DNA of 41,828 nt from a virus. The notes below the pieces were generated by a model, which saw only the letters and a program-made list of their open reading frames with translations, had not been told where the DNA came from and searched no databases. The stretch is from IMG/VR virus record IMGVR_UViG_3300031999_000064, positions 1 to 41,828 of that record; one strand, written 5' to 3'. This document shows, one piece after another, positions 22,369 through 29,339 of this stretch (positions are counted from its first letter, which is position 1; every line of letters begins with the position of its first letter). The translations under genes and the position numbers were made by a program.

Positions 22369-22641
22369 ATGGTAATTCATGAGCTGAAATGCTGGCCAAA
22401 TTTTTTCCATGCAATATGGAACCGGAACAAGACGTTTGAATATCGGATAAATGATCGCGGATTCTCTCTCTATGACACGCTCTGGTTGAGGGAGTTCGAT
22501 CCGAAATCCGAGACCTATACCGGCCGGGAGATCACCGGGAAAATCATTTACCTGCTTTCATCGGCTGATCTCGGAACACTCGGAGAGTATGTGATCATGC
22601 AGATGGATGATATCTTCTGCTTTAAGGCGGGATCGTCATGA
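22369..22641 (+). CDS. ASCH/DUF3850-like protein
   Basis: The 90-residue protein has the pattern of DUF3850 (ASCH/PUA-like fold): HELKCWPNFFHAIWNRNKTFEYRIND, GFSLYDTLWLREFDP, YTGREITGKIIYLLS and a late YVIMQMDD strand. Family members bind RNA or modified nucleotides; in viruses they are common early genes of unknown role. GGAGGTGAAA precedes the ATG. Confidence 0.8.
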   Translation: MVIHELKCWPNFFHAIWNRNKTFEYRINDRGFSLYDTLWLREFDPKSETYTGREITGKIIYLLSSADLGTLGEYVIMQMDDIFCFKAGSS

Positions 22642-23585
22642 CCTATTGCATTGACTTTTTCCGAAAGTTCAAAAAGGAGGGGAACTTCTGCGGGCTGGAC
22701 AAGAGCCAGGTCTCGCGGTTGATGGCGTACCTTGAGATTGTCGAGGCGCTGGTCAAACAGAAGATCCCGGAAGAACAGATATACGAGAACTTCACGGTCA
22801 AGGCAGCTGAACCGCTGATCTCTGCGAAAGGCGAGGCCCATACGGACGGTCTGAACTATGTGGCCGCTACGCTCAAGGATGGTAAACAAGTTACCGAAAA
22901 AGACCTCAAATCGACCCTGAAAAGTTGCATTAATGCAACTATTAGTGGTGGGTCAGCGACGGTAAAACCGAAAAAGAGAGAACCCTACAACGGCACTCCA
23001 CAGAAACCGCCCACGGCACAGGTTAAAGCACCGTTGCCAGTGGAGAAACCAGTAGTCAAGGAATCCTTGACAGTTCCCCCGGCCGCCCCGATTGCACAGA
23101 CCCTCAAGGAAAAGTATGGTGGAGATACGTTCGCAAAAAGTGAACAACCGGCAACTGTCAAGGAATCCCTTACAGTTCAACCGGCGCCCGAGTTCCCCTG
23201 GCATTGTGGGGTTGCGCCCTGTCCAGATGGTAAGAACTATATTTCAATTGATAAAATTCGCGGGAAGGTATGCAATCTATTCGGTGATATTGGATTACCC
23301 TGCGATCAGCTCGCAAAAGAAAGGTGCCCGGTTTTAATCCGAATAAACAAGGCAAAAGAGGGGGGGGTTGTGCCAGCCTCGGATATCGATTCGCTTACGG
23401 GCGGCAGGTTCGTAAAATTGGCGCCGGTCAAAATCACCAAAGCCCCGATGACAATCTCTTTTCAACCCTCCCAAAAGCAGCAGGGATTTATCGAACGGTT
23501 GGTTGCGTCCGGTGAGTTCGAGACACCGGTGGAATTCATCGGCTTTTTGGTCGATGGTGCGATGGAACAGGAAGGAGGTGCATGA
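22638..23585 (+). CDS. Multi-part early protein with Cys cluster
   Basis: The protein has 315 residues. Residues 15-60 include DKSQVSRLMAYLEIVEALVK, which faintly resembles the ParB/KorB helix-turn-helix. Residues 110-180 are a Pro/Lys-rich linker that twice contains VKESLTV (140-146 and 174-180). Residues 188-232 carry five cysteines (190, 195, 212, 222, 230), a likely metal site, and a helical end follows. Function is unknown; DNA binding is plausible. The same hexapeptide is found at the end of the 20735-21181 product, suggesting a shared partner. Confidence 0.55.
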   Translation: MTYCIDFFRKFKKEGNFCGLDKSQVSRLMAYLEIVEALVKQKIPEEQIYENFTVKAAEPLISAKGEAHTDGLNYVAATLKDGKQVTEKDLKSTLKSCINATISGGSATVKPKKREPYNGTPQKPPTAQVKAPLPVEKPVVKESLTVPPAAPIAQTLKEKYGGDTFAKSEQPATVKESLTVQPAPEFPWHCGVAPCPDGKNYISIDKIRGKVCNLFGDIGLPCDQLAKERCPVLIRINKAKEGGVVPASDIDSLTGGRFVKLAPVKITKAPMTISFQPSQKQQGFIERLVASGEFETPVEFIGFLVDGAMEQEGGA

Positions 23586-23764
23586 TGAAAATCTCTAAAG
23601 AGACCGCATTGAAAACACTCAGAGATGCGGTGCTCACCGAGTTTCTGATGTATTCGTCAGATGTGGTCGATATACCCACACACGTACAATTATGCACTGC
23701 TTTTCAACGGCTCACAGTTCTCGCAGAGAAAAGCACACTATCAGAATTTGAGGGGGCGGACTGA
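23582..23764 (+). CDS. Small helical early protein
   Basis: The 60-residue protein begins with MMKISKETALKTLRDAVLTE and is likely all helical. A strong GGAGG precedes it and the start (ATG 23582 or 23585) overlaps the previous stop. It has no recognised family; its end overlaps the next ATG by one base. Confidence 0.6.
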   Translation: MMKISKETALKTLRDAVLTEFLMYSSDVVDIPTHVQLCTAFQRLTVLAEKSTLSEFEGAD

Positions 23765-24981
23765 TGGACATCGAATGTGATATCCGCATCCGGAACGCAA
23801 CCCCGGAGGAGCTGCAACGGCTGTTCATCGGCATGCAGATGGAACGCGCCGTTTTGGGCAAACTCTCCCGCCACAAAGGAGCGCCGCAAAACTTCCAGAA
23901 CCCCATCTGGTCGGATGAAGAGAAGACCGCGATCGCGGGGTGCAAGGACGAAAACGAGGCGTGGGATCGCTATCATGAAGGTTTCCCGGAGTCCGCCCGC
24001 ACACGGGATGCCGTCCGGAGGAAATTCCAGAATCTGAAAGACGAGGAGCCGGCCCCGGCACCAGAACCGGAGAAGAAGGAACCCGTCAAACCCGTTGAAA
24101 CGGCACAGGCAAAACTGAAAAAGATTGCGAAACCCTCGAAACGAGACGCCGCCATAAAGAACGCACAGGCGCCGCGGTGGACCGACCCGGAAAAAGAGAT
24201 CGTCAAAAAGCACCTGGATGATCCGGATTTCACCGGCGCCTGGAAAGAATATCAGGAAAAGTTCCCCGGCCAGCGGAACGAGCACTCCGTGTACCTGAAG
24301 TGGTATGCCTATAAACAGCAGGGGAAGAAAGACAAGCCGGAGTCGGGGAAGAAGAAGATCGATGCCCGGAAAATCAAGCAGAAAATCCGTCCGGAACATG
24401 GGTTCTGGAACAAATGGCAGATCCCCTTCAGATCCGATACACAAAAGCACGAGTACCAGGAGGCGTATGCGCTCTGCCGGAAATACGGCAAACCGTACCC
24501 AGAAGCACTCGCGCTCTCGCAGGCAACTGGTAAAAAGAAACCCACAAAAAAGACCGGAGGCAAGCAGGGAGGCAGGGAGATCCCGTGTCTCTATTGTAAG
24601 AAGATCCTCAATTCTCACGGCATGCATATCCACGTCAAAAAGAGGCACCCGGAGAGATTCGACGAGTTCATGAAGACCCCGGACCGGTTGCACCACGGAA
24701 TCCATACCACACCAGCGCCCGCCAAAGAGGTCAAGGAGATCCCCGCGACCCGTGCACCGGAAGTGACTACAAAGTCACTACAAAGTGACCCCGGTCCAGC
24801 ACCCATCCATCAAGGAGACAGGGTCCGGCACACCACAAAATATCCATTATTTCCCGGTATCGGAACGGTCAAGAAGATCTCTCTCAAGGGGGATGAGGTC
24901 CTTGTGGATTTCGGCTCCGGCACCGAATGGACGGATCTGAAGAACCTTGAGGTCGTGCCGGTGGAGGCGAAGGCATCATGA
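23764..24981 (+). CDS. Myb/SANT-like, C2H2 zinc-finger and Tudor/SH3-like protein
   Basis: The protein has 405 residues in clear parts. Residues 48-92 and 138-184 are two Myb/SANT-like helices-with-Trp units (WSDEEKTAIAG...AWDRYHEGFP; WTDPEKEIVKK...AWKEYQEKFP). Residues 270-300 form a C2H2 finger: Cys275-x2-Cys278-x11-His290-x4-His295. Residues 348-398 read as a Tudor/CarD-like SH3 barrel (GDRVRHTTKYPLFPGIGTVKKI, then VDFGSGTEWTDL). Charged Lys/Pro/Glu linkers join them. It should bind DNA, perhaps as a transcription or replication factor. The domain calls come from pattern; function is unknown. Confidence 0.7.
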   Translation: MDIECDIRIRNATPEELQRLFIGMQMERAVLGKLSRHKGAPQNFQNPIWSDEEKTAIAGCKDENEAWDRYHEGFPESARTRDAVRRKFQNLKDEEPAPAPEPEKKEPVKPVETAQAKLKKIAKPSKRDAAIKNAQAPRWTDPEKEIVKKHLDDPDFTGAWKEYQEKFPGQRNEHSVYLKWYAYKQQGKKDKPESGKKKIDARKIKQKIRPEHGFWNKWQIPFRSDTQKHEYQEAYALCRKYGKPYPEALALSQATGKKKPTKKTGGKQGGREIPCLYCKKILNSHGMHIHVKKRHPERFDEFMKTPDRLHHGIHTTPAPAKEVKEIPATRAPEVTTKSLQSDPGPAPIHQGDRVRHTTKYPLFPGIGTVKKISLKGDEVLVDFGSGTEWTDLKNLEVVPVEAKAS

Positions 24982-25208
24982 CGGACGGCAACCGTGGGAA
25001 ATCCAATGCACGGCTCCGGATCCGTCTTGACCAGATGATCGCCGCAGTACCAATCGGTGCGGAGATAAAAACAGATTCCGTAGCGCAGGAATTCCAGAGG
25101 GCGCATAAAGGACTGATCATGAACACCCGGCGGGCGAGTATGTTGATCCGCGAACGGGAAGATGTCGTGTGGGTGGACAACGGACTCTGGCAGAAGGTGG
25201 GGAGATGA
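24978..25208 (+). CDS. Small winged-helix-like protein
   Basis: The 76-residue protein is basic with a helix-turn-helix feel: RLRIRLDQMIAAVPIGAEIKTDSVAQEF, then MNTRRASMLIREREDVVWVDNG, the last part like a wing. It lies between two DNA-binding proteins and overlaps both by four bases. A regulator is likely, but no family is firmly recognised. Confidence 0.6.
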   Translation: MTDGNRGKSNARLRIRLDQMIAAVPIGAEIKTDSVAQEFQRAHKGLIMNTRRASMLIREREDVVWVDNGLWQKVGR

Positions 25209-26035
25209 CCGGCGACCTCGTTCCTCTCTTTGAGGGCAAGGAGATCCGGGCAATCGAAGTTAGGGGTGATATTTGGATACCCTTGGCAGATATCGCAAAT
25301 GCCTGGGGAATCGATCGGAGCACCCCAGACAAGATCATTGAGCGGAATGATGAGGTCTTCCGCGGGTTGTTTTCCATCGTCCTTGATGTAACGTCAACCC
25401 CGATGAGTTGCCTCAATGAACGGGGTTTGTACCTGATGATGGGGAAAATATCCGCATCCCGTTTGAAGAACCCGGAAGCAAAGGCAGCAATCATCCGGTT
25501 CCAGCGGTGGGTACCCGATCTGATCCAGCGGTACCGGAAAAAGGAGATCGTGCAGGTTGTCTCAATAGACGGCATCAAGGCCGAGCTCCTGCAGGCCGGG
25601 GAATTTGCGGACACTTGTAAGAAGTCCCCGGAATTGTTCCAGGCAGCGATCTTGCGGTCGCACGGCAAGATAGTGTTGGCCGACACCCTGCTCGCGAGTG
25701 CGCCGGCCCTCATCCATGGTGAACAGGGGTGGTTCAATGTATCCCAGCTGGTCGCCATGTGCAACGATCCCGATCTGACGCCCGAACGGTTGAACTGGTA
25801 CCTGTGCAACAACCCCAAGGATCCGGAGCGCCGCCCGTTCCAGTACAGGGATCCGAACCGGCTCTGGCGCCTTACCTCGCTGGGGAAGGAGCACGGCCGG
25901 GAGTACTGGTACACGGCACCATCGCAACACCAGGAGATCCGGATCGCGTGGCGCGAGAGCATCCTGTATGCATCCGGCCTGAAACGCCCGATTACGAACG
26001 ATCAGGCGGCACTGCCGGCGAGGGCGGGATCTTGA
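25205..26035 (+). CDS. Bro-N antirepressor-like protein
   Basis: From ATG 25205 the protein has 276 residues. Residues 8-115 match the Bro-N/phage antirepressor pattern: EIRAIEVRGDIWIPLADIANAWGI, a middle turn, CLNERGLYLMMGKI and NPEAKAAIIRFQRWVPD. The C-terminal half has a second region with WFNVSQLVAMCNDP and LWRLTSLGKEHGREYW, like an accessory DNA-binding domain. It would counter the lysogeny repressor on induction. The first base overlap with the prior gene (ATGA) fixes the start. Confidence 0.8.
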   Translation: MTGDLVPLFEGKEIRAIEVRGDIWIPLADIANAWGIDRSTPDKIIERNDEVFRGLFSIVLDVTSTPMSCLNERGLYLMMGKISASRLKNPEAKAAIIRFQRWVPDLIQRYRKKEIVQVVSIDGIKAELLQAGEFADTCKKSPELFQAAILRSHGKIVLADTLLASAPALIHGEQGWFNVSQLVAMCNDPDLTPERLNWYLCNNPKDPERRPFQYRDPNRLWRLTSLGKEHGREYWYTAPSQHQEIRIAWRESILYASGLKRPITNDQAALPARAGS

Positions 26036-26436
26036 TGACAGAAGAAAAAACCCTTTATGAAATAGCAAAAGAGATCCGTGCCAAATGTCCCCCGGATACC
26101 ATGTTCTTCGAACAGGTCCAGATCTACGTCCAGACACGCATCAAATATGAGGATCGAAAAGGAACCTGGGAAGTCCGGGCGCCGGAACTGACATGGAAAC
26201 TAAAGACCGGTGATTGTTCCGAGATGTCGCTCCTGATTGTGGAGATGCTCAAGAGCCAGGGGTTCCCGGCGGAATACATCTGGGGAACTTATGATGGAGA
26301 TGTACTTCATGCTCGTGTCCAGGTTATTCTGAAAGGGAAGACTTACTTCATCGATGCCCTGGATGGTCGATTGAAAAATAACTTCAATCGTATGGGCCGG
26401 GGCCTGCACCCACAAGAAAGGATCGTGTACCAATGA
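26035..26436 (+). CDS. Transglutaminase-like cysteine protein
   Basis: The protein has 133 residues. The triad of the transglutaminase-like fold is visible: Cys61 in LKTGDCSEMSLLIVEMLKS, His92 in VLHARVQV and Asp107 in YFIDALDG. Its size is close to the minimal catalytic core. In methanogen viruses such as psiM2, cysteine peptidases of this fold cut pseudomurein, but those carry wall-binding repeats that are missing here, so an intracellular peptidase or amidase role is equally possible. It overlaps both neighbours. Confidence 0.7.
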   Translation: MTEEKTLYEIAKEIRAKCPPDTMFFEQVQIYVQTRIKYEDRKGTWEVRAPELTWKLKTGDCSEMSLLIVEMLKSQGFPAEYIWGTYDGDVLHARVQVILKGKTYFIDALDGRLKNNFNRMGRGLHPQERIVYQ

Positions 26437-26561
26437 TGCCCATCTCCAGCTACCTTGTGGAGGCGGCCCTGTATGGCGGCCTCCTTGGGTTCGCGATCCT
26501 TATACTGTCCTGTGCCATGGGATTCGGCGGGCTGCTGATCTATCTGATGTTCGGATGGTGA
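26433..26561 (+). CDS. Tiny membrane protein
   Basis: The 42-residue protein is almost entirely hydrophobic (LVEAALYGGLLGFAILIL; FGGLLIYLMFGW), one or two membrane helices with no charged loop. Start and stop are joined to both neighbours by overlaps. It could be a small holin-like peptide beside the transglutaminase-like protein; inference. Confidence 0.55.
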   Translation: MMPISSYLVEAALYGGLLGFAILILSCAMGFGGLLIYLMFGW

Positions 26562-26731
26562 TGGTGATGGGCAAAAAGAAGCGGGCATTACTCAGCCGGT
26601 TGACCGTCTCCCAAGAGATGAGGGAACTGACCCTGGCGTTTAAACAGGACGTCAAGCGATACCATGGGGATATCCCGGTGCACGTGCTATTCGAGCACCG
26701 GGCAATGAGGCTGGAGGGGATACCGGGATGA
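26561..26731 (+). CDS. Small basic early protein
   Basis: The 56-residue protein is basic (MGKKKRALLSRLTVSQEMRE) and mostly helical, with no recognised family. ATG 26561 shares its A with the previous stop; ATG 26567 is an alternative with a nearby GGTGATG. Nucleic-acid binding is possible from charge alone. Confidence 0.55.
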   Translation: MVMGKKKRALLSRLTVSQEMRELTLAFKQDVKRYHGDIPVHVLFEHRAMRLEGIPG

Positions 26732-26904
26732 GCGATCCAATCTATTGCGATATCCCCCACTGCCACAATCTTGCGACATATGAACTGGAATGGCAAGAAA
26801 AGGATGGTTTCGCATCCGTAACAACTTGTGATGAACATTTCCCAACCGATCCAGAAATTGTGAAATGTTACTGCAATATCAGGAAATTGGGGGTACTGGG
26901 ATGA
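26728..26904 (+). CDS. Small Cys/His protein
   Basis: The 58-residue protein has cysteines and histidines in a CDIPHCHNLATYEL, CDEHF pattern like small treble-clef zinc proteins, and two more cysteines at the end (CYC). The ATGA overlaps on both sides support its reading. It fits the virus's family of zinc micro-proteins. Confidence 0.6.
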   Translation: MSDPIYCDIPHCHNLATYELEWQEKDGFASVTTCDEHFPTDPEIVKCYCNIRKLGVLG

Positions 26905-27071
26905 GCGAAGAATACCTCGATTGTAATGACGAGATTTTGAAAAACAACCAATCCCCCGAAGAGGCATGTAAAGCACGGATCTGGAACCGCTTAAATAATC
27001 AAAAAAATATCCCTTTCGATGATCCCGAATACAAGAGATTGAGAGAATTCTTTTTCGGTGATGCACCATGA
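26901..27071 (+). CDS. Small acidic early protein
   Basis: The 56-residue protein (MSEEYLDCNDEILKNNQSPE, then PFDDPEYKRLREFFF) is acidic and likely helical. ATG 26901 overlaps the previous stop. No family is recognised. Confidence 0.55.
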   Translation: MSEEYLDCNDEILKNNQSPEEACKARIWNRLNNQKNIPFDDPEYKRLREFFFGDAP

Positions 27072-27244
27072 TCTGCCCTAAATGCGGACATCAAATAAAA
27101 CCGGATCGTGATTGTACTCCATTCACTTCTGAAGTAGTATCCAGATCCGCACTTCATGCCTATGCAGTACTTGGGAATGTCAGCCTTGGAGATGATCCGA
27201 ACCCGATCAATTCCACTGGAACGGTGAAAAGAGGTGGTCTATGA
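27068..27244 (+). CDS. Small zinc-ribbon-start protein
   Basis: The 58-residue protein starts with MICPKCGHQIKPDRDC, a half zinc ribbon, and then becomes Ser/Gly/Asn-rich with no second Cys pair, so it may bind metal as a dimer or be a decayed ribbon. It is joined to the previous gene by ATGA and ends where the tight operon chain is broken. Confidence 0.5.
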   Translation: MICPKCGHQIKPDRDCTPFTSEVVSRSALHAYAVLGNVSLGDDPNPINSTGTVKRGGL

Positions 27245-27354
27245 TCAATTCTGAACCTTTTGCCTTACCTTACCTTACCTTAGTATTTCTTTCTAAGGAA
27301 GGAAGGAAGGAAGGAAAAGAGAACGGACTCGAAACAAGGGGGTCTCTTTTTTGA
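27241..27354 (+). CDS. Doubtful 37-residue frame over a repeat tract
   Basis: The frame starts at ATG overlapping the previous stop, but its middle is encoded by the CCTTA and GGAA repeats (LPYLTLVFLSKEGRKEGKE), so composition gives no support. It would bridge the only gap of over 100 bp in this part of the operon. It could equally be noncoding with a regulatory role. Confidence 0.25.
   Translation: MINSEPFALPYLTLVFLSKEGRKEGKENGLETRGSLF
27263..27316. repeat. Two neighbouring microsatellites with hairpin
   Basis: CCTTA is repeated four times at 27263-27282 and GGAA five times at 27297-27316. The last CCTTAG (27278-27283) can pair with CTAAGG (27293-27298) to form a six-base-pair stem with a nine-base loop. 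The tract is pyrimidine-rich then purine-rich on one strand and lies about 50 bp before the next sure start (27366). Slippage could change expression of the downstream gene; that is inference. Confidence 0.6.
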
Positions 27355-27365
27355 CCGGAGAGAGG

Positions 27366-27824
27366 ATGGTCAAAACCTCCGTCCATATCCCGGAGGATCT
27401 ATATCTTCTCGCCCGGCATTGCGGTCTAAAAAACCTCAACGAGTTTGTCCGGGATGCTCTTCAGGGATTCGTTGACGGACAAGAGGAACCGGTAACTGAT
27501 ACGGTTGCTGTCCGTGCCCGGCAGATAGCAGTCAATCTTCGTTTAAAATCACTGCAACAACGCAAGATCATCCAGGATGCAGAACTTAACCGGGAATTGA
27601 AAGAACAAGAAACCCGGGACCGGGCAGAACTCATCCGGCAAGTCACTCTCGCGGAAGTCCGGGCGCAGAAGTTCACGGCAGATCACCTTCCTGATTTTGA
27701 CAACCAGTACTTCACTGCCGAGGGTATCCGGAAAAAACTGGTCGACGAGATCTCTCACCGGTGCCAGATCGACCTGCAATGGAAAGACGTGGATCAGTAC
27801 GTCAGAATGGCGGTGCGGGCATGA
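27366..27824 (+). CDS. RHH-type protein with long coiled coil
   Basis: From ATG 27366 the protein has 152 residues. Residues 1-40 (VKTSVHIPEDLYLLARHCGL, then NEFVRDALQGF) form a strand-helix-helix RHH unit. Residues 50-110 are a charged coiled coil (LKSLQQRKIIQDAELNRELK). A GGAG six bases upstream supports the ATG; TTG 27351 is possible. It follows the microsatellite tract and probably regulates transcription. Confidence 0.65.
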   Translation: MVKTSVHIPEDLYLLARHCGLKNLNEFVRDALQGFVDGQEEPVTDTVAVRARQIAVNLRLKSLQQRKIIQDAELNRELKEQETRDRAELIRQVTLAEVRAQKFTADHLPDFDNQYFTAEGIRKKLVDEISHRCQIDLQWKDVDQYVRMAVRA

Positions 27825-28012
27825 ACTCCAGGATCGGAATGATCGAATTTGCGGGTCCCGGCTCAGATGTGAAGATCATCTATCTGATCTGCAAGTGCCA
27901 GTGTGGTAAGACCGCGACCCGCGCCATCCCATGCCCGGCAGATCTGGCAGAACACCCACCCGGGACGTTTGTCGGAGTAAACGAATTCGGGCGGCTGGAG
28001 GCCGAGGCATGA
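27821..28012 (+). CDS. Small Cys-containing protein
   Basis: The 63-residue protein has a Cys-Lys-Cys-Gln-Cys group (ICKCQCGKTATRAIPCP) with a fourth Cys near 38, enough for one metal site, between beta-like ends. It is joined to neighbours by ATGA overlaps. No family is recognised. Confidence 0.55.
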   Translation: MNSRIGMIEFAGPGSDVKIIYLICKCQCGKTATRAIPCPADLAEHPPGTFVGVNEFGRLEAEA

Positions 28013-28461
28013 CCTCAATTTATGATAATTACGGTGAACGGGCACGGGAGCACCTGAAAGAAGAGTTCAGTGCCAGCAGTATCCAGCGCGATATCGAGTA
28101 TGCTGAACGGGATACCAAAGACATCACCGCCTTTATCGCGGCAGCCAAAGCACAGATCGCCGTCATTGAAAAGACTGTATTTAAACGGTATATCGACTTC
28201 AAAAAAGGCAAGGATTACTATGCCGGCAAAATCGAGTTCTCCGCTTCGGTCTATCGCGTACCACAGGTGCCGGGAAACGAACGGCTGAAAGTCTACGAAT
28301 CCGATGATAGCCGGCGATGGGTAGGTAACGACAAGAAAAAAGAGGCTCTTGAATTCGTTTTGGCACTTATCAGGAAATATCCCGATGCTGAATTAATCGG
28401 GACTGCAGCCGAACTCTGCCAGAAAGTGCAGAAGAAAAAGCAGGACGTGATCCCGATATGA
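28009..28461 (+). CDS. Unknown helical early protein
   Basis: The protein has 150 residues. The first 65 are helical (MTSIYDNYGERAREHLKEEF; AFIAAAKAQIAVIEKTVFK); the middle part is beta-like with KIEFSASVYRVPQVPG; a final helix ends in KVQKKKQDV. I do not recognise the family. It overlaps both neighbours by four bases. Confidence 0.55.
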   Translation: MTSIYDNYGERAREHLKEEFSASSIQRDIEYAERDTKDITAFIAAAKAQIAVIEKTVFKRYIDFKKGKDYYAGKIEFSASVYRVPQVPGNERLKVYESDDSRRWVGNDKKKEALEFVLALIRKYPDAELIGTAAELCQKVQKKKQDVIPI

Positions 28462-28634
28462 CCCTCAAATCCTTAAGGGGAGTCGCCGGTCGTGTTGAGG
28501 CAACCGATGAGGAAATATTGTCTGCATACAAAAATGGAATGTTCCTGAATCAAATTCGAAATCATTTTAAAGTGGGGTTGCCGCGATTACGGAAAATTGT
28601 TCGGGAATACGAAATACAAGGTGTTGACGCATGA
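28458..28634 (+). CDS. Small helix-turn-helix protein
   Basis: The 58-residue protein shows a resolvase-like helix-turn-helix: EATDEEILSAYKNGMFLNQI, then RNHFKVGLPRLRKIVRE, with acidic first helix and basic recognition helix. It is joined by ATGA on both sides. A small DNA-binding regulator is likely. Confidence 0.65.
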   Translation: MTLKSLRGVAGRVEATDEEILSAYKNGMFLNQIRNHFKVGLPRLRKIVREYEIQGVDA

Positions 28635-28735
28635 CCCCCTCCGAGCGCGCCCTGTGGATCGTGATCGGGTCGATGGTGCTGTTCATGCTGGTCGTGACGA
28701 TCTGGACCCGGTGGTGGTGGTTTGTGTGGCTGTAA
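28631..28735 (+). CDS. Tiny Trp-rich membrane peptide
   Basis: The 34-residue peptide is one membrane helix (LWIVIGSMVLFMLVVTIW) followed by WTRWWWFVWL, with six Trp in the last eleven residues. Such an end would sit at the membrane surface. It is joined to the previous gene by ATGA and overlaps the next. A membrane-disturbing or holin-like action is a guess. Confidence 0.5.
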   Translation: MTPSERALWIVIGSMVLFMLVVTIWTRWWWFVWL

Positions 28736-29238
28736 CCGCAACAACCTGCCCGGCAGAGATCGCCCGGATCGGACGGCAGGCACTCCACGAAGAATGGTGG
28801 GCAGACCCGGAATATATCCATCTAACAACACTCTGGCTCGTTGGACGCACTTGCGAATATTGCGGCAAATCTGCGACGCTTGTTCATCACGATGCCGAAT
28901 GGATGTATCGCACGAAAGAGGCTTACTACGATCCCACGAACTGGACGGCCTGCTGTGGCACCTGTCACCGGATGTATCGGAAAGGACTGGTCATCTGTCC
29001 CGCATGCCGGAAGCATTACATCATCCGGACAAGCGAGAAGTGCCGGTGGTGCCGGGGTCTCATGCAGGTCAGCCGCAAGACTGGCCGGGTGTATCCGAAA
29101 TCGACGACATACAGGCGCCGGCATCCCTGCGGCAAGAACCTGGGACAGCAACGGTGTACCCAGAAAGGCGTATGCTGTTATAGTCCACGGAAAGCGGCGG
29201 AAGGGTGCCGGGCGTTTGTGGCGAGGGTGAAGGTATGA
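28726..29238 (+). CDS. HNH/zinc-ribbon nuclease-like protein
   Basis: From GTG 28726 the protein has about 170 residues; GGTGGTGG eight bases before supports this start, but GTG 28711 cannot be ruled out. It has an HNH-like core: CEYCGKSATLVHHDAEW, then NWTACCGTCHRMYRKG, followed by a second zinc pair (CPACRKHY; CRWCRG) and a Cys-rich basic end. HNH proteins in this position may be recombination nucleases, homing genes or anti-host enzymes. The C-terminal NH residues are less clear than in the other two HNH genes. Confidence 0.65.
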   Translation: MAVTATTCPAEIARIGRQALHEEWWADPEYIHLTTLWLVGRTCEYCGKSATLVHHDAEWMYRTKEAYYDPTNWTACCGTCHRMYRKGLVICPACRKHYIIRTSEKCRWCRGLMQVSRKTGRVYPKSTTYRRRHPCGKNLGQQRCTQKGVCCYSPRKAAEGCRAFVARVKV

Positions 29239-29339
29239 GTGAAGAAGGAATCCCCTGCCTTGTCCCGTGCTGGCCGATCTGTTGCGACGATTGCCCATTT
29301 GGTGAACTTGGAGACAAACCAGAAGAGGTGCCGGCATGA
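29235..29339 (+). CDS. Tiny Cys-rich protein before methyltransferase
   Basis: The 34-residue protein has five cysteines in 14 residues (C7, C12, C16, C17, C20; ending in CCDDC), and an acidic end. It would bind zinc or an iron-sulphur cluster. ATGA overlaps on both sides support translation. Function is unknown. Confidence 0.5.
   Translation: MSEEGIPCLVPCWPICCDDCPFGELGDKPEEVPA

Noticed and set aside
23704-24705. A 333-codon reverse frame
   Set aside because: It lies opposite the Myb/finger protein; its Leu/Phe/Arg-rich sequence is the usual shadow of Lys/Glu-rich coding DNA.
27263-27316. CRISPR array or iterons at the tandem repeats
   Set aside because: The units are four and five bases with no spacers, too short for either.
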